From the NCBI GenBank assembly GCA_004193555.1, contig RPGP01000001.1, positions 732,790-796,789 on the forward strand: a stretch of 64,000 nt of DNA. The letters run 5' to 3'. The translations under genes and the position numbers were made by a program. The notes beneath the pieces were generated by a model that was not told where the DNA came from, searched no databases, and was given only the letters and a program-made list of their open reading frames with translations. This DNA comes from Desulfobacteraceae bacterium Eth-SRB1. GTDB lineage: Bacteria; Desulfobacterota; Desulfobacteria; Desulfobacterales; ETH-SRB1. Positions 61,256 through 64,000 of this stretch are shown one piece after another. The stretch's first letter is position 1, and each line of letters opens with the position of its first letter.

Positions 61256-62059
61256 ATGAAAAATATCGGGGAATTAATCCAGCCTGCGGCGGGATCGGAC
61301 GGGTTGTCTAAACAGGGGTTTTGCTTTTTCAACCGGTTGGTTGAAATCGGTGAGAATGTTGCTCAAAAGAACAGACAACTGTTTGCTGAAAATCTTAACC
61401 TTCAATCTGAAATAAAGAGGCTGAAAAAGATTAGTTTTGTTGACGCTGCGACTGGGATTTATAATAAAAAGTATCTGCAGATAAGGCTTGAAGAAGAATT
61501 TGCCAGGGCGCGAAGGTATGGTTTTCCACTCTCTTCTATTTTTATTGATCTGGACGACTTTAAATCTATTAATGATGCATACGGCCATATTGTCGGTGAC
61601 AGGCTGCTTAAAGAAGTAGCGTCTATTTTGGAGGGTTTGTGCCGCAGTGAAGACGTGCCGGTTCGTTTTGGGGGTGAGGAGTTTGTCGTCCTCATGTCAG
61701 ACACAGGCGGCCCTGAAGCTGTTGTACTTGCTGAAAGAATCAGGAAAAAAGTTGAAGACCACCTATTTTTCTGTGGAGATATCAATATTTCAGTATCAAT
61801 AAGTTTGGGTGTAAGTACACTTAATAATGGTGACTTTGAATATGTGAGCGATCCGGAAGAATTGATATATATAGCTGATAAAGCAATGTACATGGTTAAA
61901 CAAAATGGCAAGAATAATACATGCTATTTGCCATTTCGCTTTGAAAAAGGCAATCCAGCCCCTTCATCTGTCTGCCGCCTGCCTGTGCGTGACCGCATGC
62001 AGACAGGTGCCGGCACAGGCAGGGGAGTTGCTGAACTGCAATACGAGTTCTTGGGTTGA
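61256..62059 (+). CDS. GGDEF-domain diguanylate cyclase
   Basis: 267 residues. A coiled-coil linker (~35-65) precedes the GGDEF domain (DAATGIYNKKYLQIRL, IDLDDFKSINDAYGHIVGDRLL, active site RFGGEEFVV). No I-site RxxD is obvious upstream of GGEEF. No sensor domain or membrane segment is present. The tail (~residues 235-260, SVCRLPVRDRMQTGAGTG) is read from a CCTGTCTGC/GCAGACAGG palindrome. The cluster thus has a cyclase, an HD-GYP and a PilZ protein. Confidence 0.9.
   Translation: MKNIGELIQPAAGSDGLSKQGFCFFNRLVEIGENVAQKNRQLFAENLNLQSEIKRLKKISFVDAATGIYNKKYLQIRLEEEFARARRYGFPLSSIFIDLDDFKSINDAYGHIVGDRLLKEVASILEGLCRSEDVPVRFGGEEFVVLMSDTGGPEAVVLAERIRKKVEDHLFFCGDINISVSISLGVSTLNNGDFEYVSDPEELIYIADKAMYMVKQNGKNNTCYLPFRFEKGNPAPSSVCRLPVRDRMQTGAGTGRGVAELQYEFLG
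61963..62026. repeat. CTGTCTGCCGCCTGCCTGTG palindrome at the end of the GGDEF gene
   Basis: Arms CTGTCTGC/GCAGACAG and GCCTGCCTGTG/CACAGGCAGG are inverted and translated in frame. The family is that of the fliK insert at 28361. Confidence 0.75.
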
Positions 62060-62085
62060 AGGCTGAAGGTAAAAGTCTTCAACCT
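62050..62085. repeat. GGTTGAAGGCTGAAGG / CTTCAACCTTCAAC hairpin flanking the 62086 pseudogene
   Basis: The GGCTGAAGG word family, directly beyond the 3' end of the minus-strand pseudogene. An inverted CCTTCAACCTATCCACCTGA lies beyond its other end (62351-62370). That end matches CTTCAGCCTATCCACCTGAG at 32633-32657. Confidence 0.75.
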
Positions 62086-62345
62086 TCAACTATCTCGCAA
62101 CGCTCGAATCAAAACATTCAAGACCTTCTCTGCTTCGACAATCTTTGGTTCAATCAGAGATGAATCCTGGTTGCGCAAGAATCCCAAACGCTTCGACAAA
62201 TTTAGCTGATAATGCAGTTCTTTTAATGACCCAAAGGCTATGTAAAGAAACCGAAGGTAATCGGCCTGACTGTCACGTGCGCATCCTTCAACGATGTTTG
62301 ATGGAACTGAAACCGCCGAAGTTTGGTATGATCACGCATGATTTG
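62086..62345 (-). pseudogene. Frameshifted, 5'-truncated four-helix-bundle protein
   Basis: The minus strand translates as AVSVPSNIVEGCARDSQADY, then LRFLYIAFGSLKELHYQLNL and a C-terminal helix ending LIRALRDS, a good match to helices 2-4 of the S23/four-helix family. The expected upstream LRR residues are in another frame (TKLRR) and a stop precedes the match, so the gene is broken. Helix 1 is missing. It is flanked by inverted GGTTGAAGG / CCTTCAACC words. Confidence 0.8.
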
Positions 62346-62376
62346 CCCCCTTCAACCTATCCACCTGAGTTGCTAC

Positions 62377-62403
62377 TAAAGTTTTTTTATTTTTTGCCGA
62401 TTA
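62377..62403 (+). promoter_or_regulatory. Sigma28 promoter of the HTH/chemoreceptor genes
   Basis: TAAAGTTT-N11-GCCGATTA: perfect -35 half, perfect spacing and a 7 of 8 -10 half. It lies 65 bp before the HTH gene. Confidence 0.87.
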
Positions 62404-62467
62404 CAATAGTTACATTGGATGAAATCGTTGCGTATTGCCTAATTTTTTGCATGCAAAAGGTGGTTAA

Positions 62468-62680
62468 ATGGCGGAATCGCTCTATTCTACTTCAGAAGTA
62501 GCTGTGTTGTTTAATGTTAATCGGGTTACAATTTATCGATGGATAAAAGAGGGGAAGATTAAGGCCTATAAGATAGGCAAACATTATAAGATTTCTGTTT
62601 CCGAGGTGGTGAGATTGTTGAGAAAATTCGGTTTTCCAGAATCAGCGATCCATGATCTTTGTGGCGACGTAAGGGAATGA
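62468..62680 (+). CDS. Small HTH protein (excisionase/MerR-type DNA-binding domain)
   Basis: 70 residues. [20 protein letters not shown] is a winged helix-turn-helix of the excisionase family, with the wing [12 protein letters not shown]. There is no other domain. It sits between a sigma28 promoter and the chemoreceptor, so it may regulate or merely accompany it. It has no nearby integrase that would suggest a phage excisionase. Confidence 0.8.
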   Translation: MAESLYSTSEVAVLFNVNRVTIYRWIKEGKIKAYKIGKHYKISVSEVVRLLRKFGFPESAIHDLCGDVRE

Positions 62681-62682
62681 GA

Positions 62683-62708
62683 AACCAGCAACGAGTAACG
62701 AGTAATGG
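62683..62708. repeat. AACCAGCAACGAGTAACGAG words between the HTH gene and the chemoreceptor
   Basis: The same word family as before flhA, fliF and motE. The following GGAGGAG is the chemoreceptor ribosome site. Confidence 0.65.
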
Positions 62709-62718
62709 AGGAGAAAAA

Positions 62719-64000
62719 ATGTTCAAGAATATGAAAGTAGGCGCAAAGATAGCGTCAGGATTTGCACTTATCACCATTTTAGCAATTATAGTCGGTATTG
62801 CCGGTTATATGATCATCAATAATATTACTCATCAGGTAGAGATTGCGGAGGTGGGTTATATGATAAAAGAAGGTTCTCTTGAAACACGAAGGCAAGAAAA
62901 GAACTATATAATCCGCAAACAGGAAGAGTATTTCAAGCGCTGGGAGGCAGCAGCCCAGGAGATTAAAACCGTGGCCGCAAAAGGGCAAAAAATTGCGGAC
63001 GATGGCGATATCCAGGGCTGGTTGAGAGACGGTCTTAAAGAGCTGGATCAGTATGCGGCCCTTGGGCACAATCTCAGGGAAGTGATTTTAGAAGGGAATA
63101 ATATGGACAGCCAGATGCGTGATGCAGGCCGCGCAATCGGAGCATACCTTAAAAACATGGAAGGTTCGATGCCTGCCATCATAGGCATTTTAAATGCCCG
63201 CAGGCAGGAAAAGAACATATTTTTATACTGGCACAAGCTGTTGCGTGACGGTGAAAAAACCTACGTAGAAAAATGGCAGGATGCTATGGCAAAAGTAGAA
63301 AACTGGTCTGGCGCTGATACAGGTCTTAAAAATTTAACGGCCCGGTATTCGGACGTCTTCTTTGAGCGAGTCAAGAAGATGGAACAGTTTTATGATATTG
63401 ACAGTAATATCGGAGTCGTAGCTGATGCTGTTATCAAGAATGCCAAACAGATACTGGATAAGAGCGAAAAAGCCATGCATGCGGCCCAAAATACCGGCAA
63501 GACTATGATTCTGGTTATCCTGGGAATAAGTGTTCTGGTGGCAACTCTGCTTGCCTTTTTTATAACCCGCGGCATTACAAAACCGATCAACCGGATTATC
63601 GAAGATTTGAACGAAGGCTCCGGCCAGATAGCCTCAGCCTCGGGCCAGGTCTCATCCGCCAGCCAGTCACTTGCTGAAGGAGCATCCGAGCAGGCAGCCG
63701 CAATCGAAGAGACATCATCATCTCTCGAAGAGATGTCCTCCATGACCAAACAGAATGCGGATAATGCGGGTCAGGCAGACAGCCTCATGAAAGAGACCGG
63801 CCATGTGGTGGCAGATGCCAATTCTTCCATGACCGAGCTTACCACATCCATGAAAGATATTTCAAGCGCCAGCGATGAAACCCAGAAGGTCGTCAAGACA
63901 ATAGATGAAATCGCATTCCAGACCAATTTGCTTGCTTTAAATGCGGCAGTAGAAGCAGCCCGTGCAGGCGAGGCAGGAGCAGGCTTTGCAGTAGTGGCTG
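62719..64000 (+). CDS. Methyl-accepting chemotaxis protein, 3'-partial
   Basis: The frame runs off the right edge with no stop. TM1 is at ~10-32. The periplasmic sensor (~35-255) carries two RRQEKN motifs, typical of the helical bimodular (HBM) sensor family. TM2 is at ~262-284. A short HAMP-like region follows, then the signalling domain, with the tip [20 protein letters not shown] close to the window end. It starts behind GGAGGAG. With the sigma28 site upstream it is a late motility gene. Confidence 0.92.
   Translation, partial: MFKNMKVGAKIASGFALITILAIIVGIAGYMIINNITHQVEIAEVGYMIKEGSLETRRQEKNYIIRKQEEYFKRWEAAAQEIKTVAAKGQKIADDGDIQGWLRDGLKELDQYAALGHNLREVILEGNNMDSQMRDAGRAIGAYLKNMEGSMPAIIGILNARRQEKNIFLYWHKLLRDGEKTYVEKWQDAMAKVENWSGADTGLKNLTARYSDVFFERVKKMEQFYDIDSNIGVVADAVIKNAKQILDKSEKAMHAAQNTGKTMILVILGISVLVATLLAFFITRGITKPINRIIEDLNEGSGQIASASGQVSSASQSLAEGASEQAAAIEETSSSLEEMSSMTKQNADNAGQADSLMKETGHVVADANSSMTELTTSMKDISSASDETQKVVKTIDEIAFQTNLLALNAAVEAARAGEAGAGFAVVA

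Noticed and set aside
62145-62501. Open frame of 118 codons on the + strand
   Set aside because: It runs over a minus-strand four-helix pseudogene, the sigma28 promoter and the next gene's start, and resembles no family.
1-64000. tRNA or rRNA genes
   Set aside because: None was recognised on reading either strand; repeat hairpins do not fold as cloverleafs.

Overview
The window is almost entirely one long flagellar and motility supercluster (about 45 structural, export, assembly and regulatory genes). The genes present point to a Gram-negative, probably polarly flagellated bacterium. FlgH and FlgI (outer-membrane L ring and P ring) are present, as are FlhF/FlhG placement proteins, an FlrB/FlrC-type two-component system acting on sigma54, FliA/FlgM, and a CsrA/FliW pair. 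This gene content, the GC-moderate composition and the intergenic repeats best fit Desulfobacterota (old Deltaproteobacteria). That assignment is inference from style, not from a marker gene.

Layout. Positions 1-6.8 kb hold candidate surface-modification genes: a kinase/methyltransferase fusion running off the left edge, a TPR-GT41 (OGT-like) glycosyltransferase, a Maf/CgeB-like glycosyltransferase and a small unknown protein. Positions 6.9-14.8 kb carry flagellin (minus strand, with a central hexapeptide-repeat domain), a class III cyclase, FlaG, a PilZ protein, an HD-GYP response regulator and a small protein. Positions 15-20.3 kb hold a SPOR/TPR protein, a histidine kinase and an FlrC-like sigma54 activator. 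Positions 20.5-32.5 kb carry flgBC-fliEFGHIJ-motE-fliK-flgDE. Positions 32.8-46.5 kb carry motA, two motB-like genes, fliLMNOPQR, flhBAFG and fliA. Positions 46.7-50.8 kb are accessory flagellar genes including a second FliK-like protein and FlhX. Positions 50.9-61.1 kb carry flgFGAHIJMNKL-csrA-fliW. Positions 61.2-64 kb hold a diguanylate cyclase, a small HTH protein and a chemoreceptor that runs off the right edge.

Regulation can be read from the sequence. Seven sites with GG-N10-GC spacing fit sigma54 promoters (before the PilZ gene, the SPOR/TPR-kinase-flrC operon, flgB, fliK, motA, flgF and the diguanylate cyclase). Four sites fit sigma28 promoters (flagellin, the small protein/HD-GYP operon, flgM, and the HTH/chemoreceptor genes). 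The flagellin 5' leader has a hairpin with a GGA loop just before a GGAGG Shine-Dalgarno site, which suggests control by the CsrA/FliW pair encoded 52 kb away.

The most unusual feature is the space between the genes. Nearly every gap is filled by palindromic clusters built from short repeated words (about a dozen families), often nested in one another. These words also run into coding regions as protein tails, linkers and internal insertions. Three copies of a 23S-rRNA-intervening-sequence-type four-helix-bundle ORF (one intact, one internally deleted, one frameshifted) sit between inverted arms of these word families. The loop of the commonest 'empty' hairpin looks like the leftover 3' end of such an ORF. 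This suggests an IVS-like mobile system outside rRNA, with deleted derivatives spread across the cluster.
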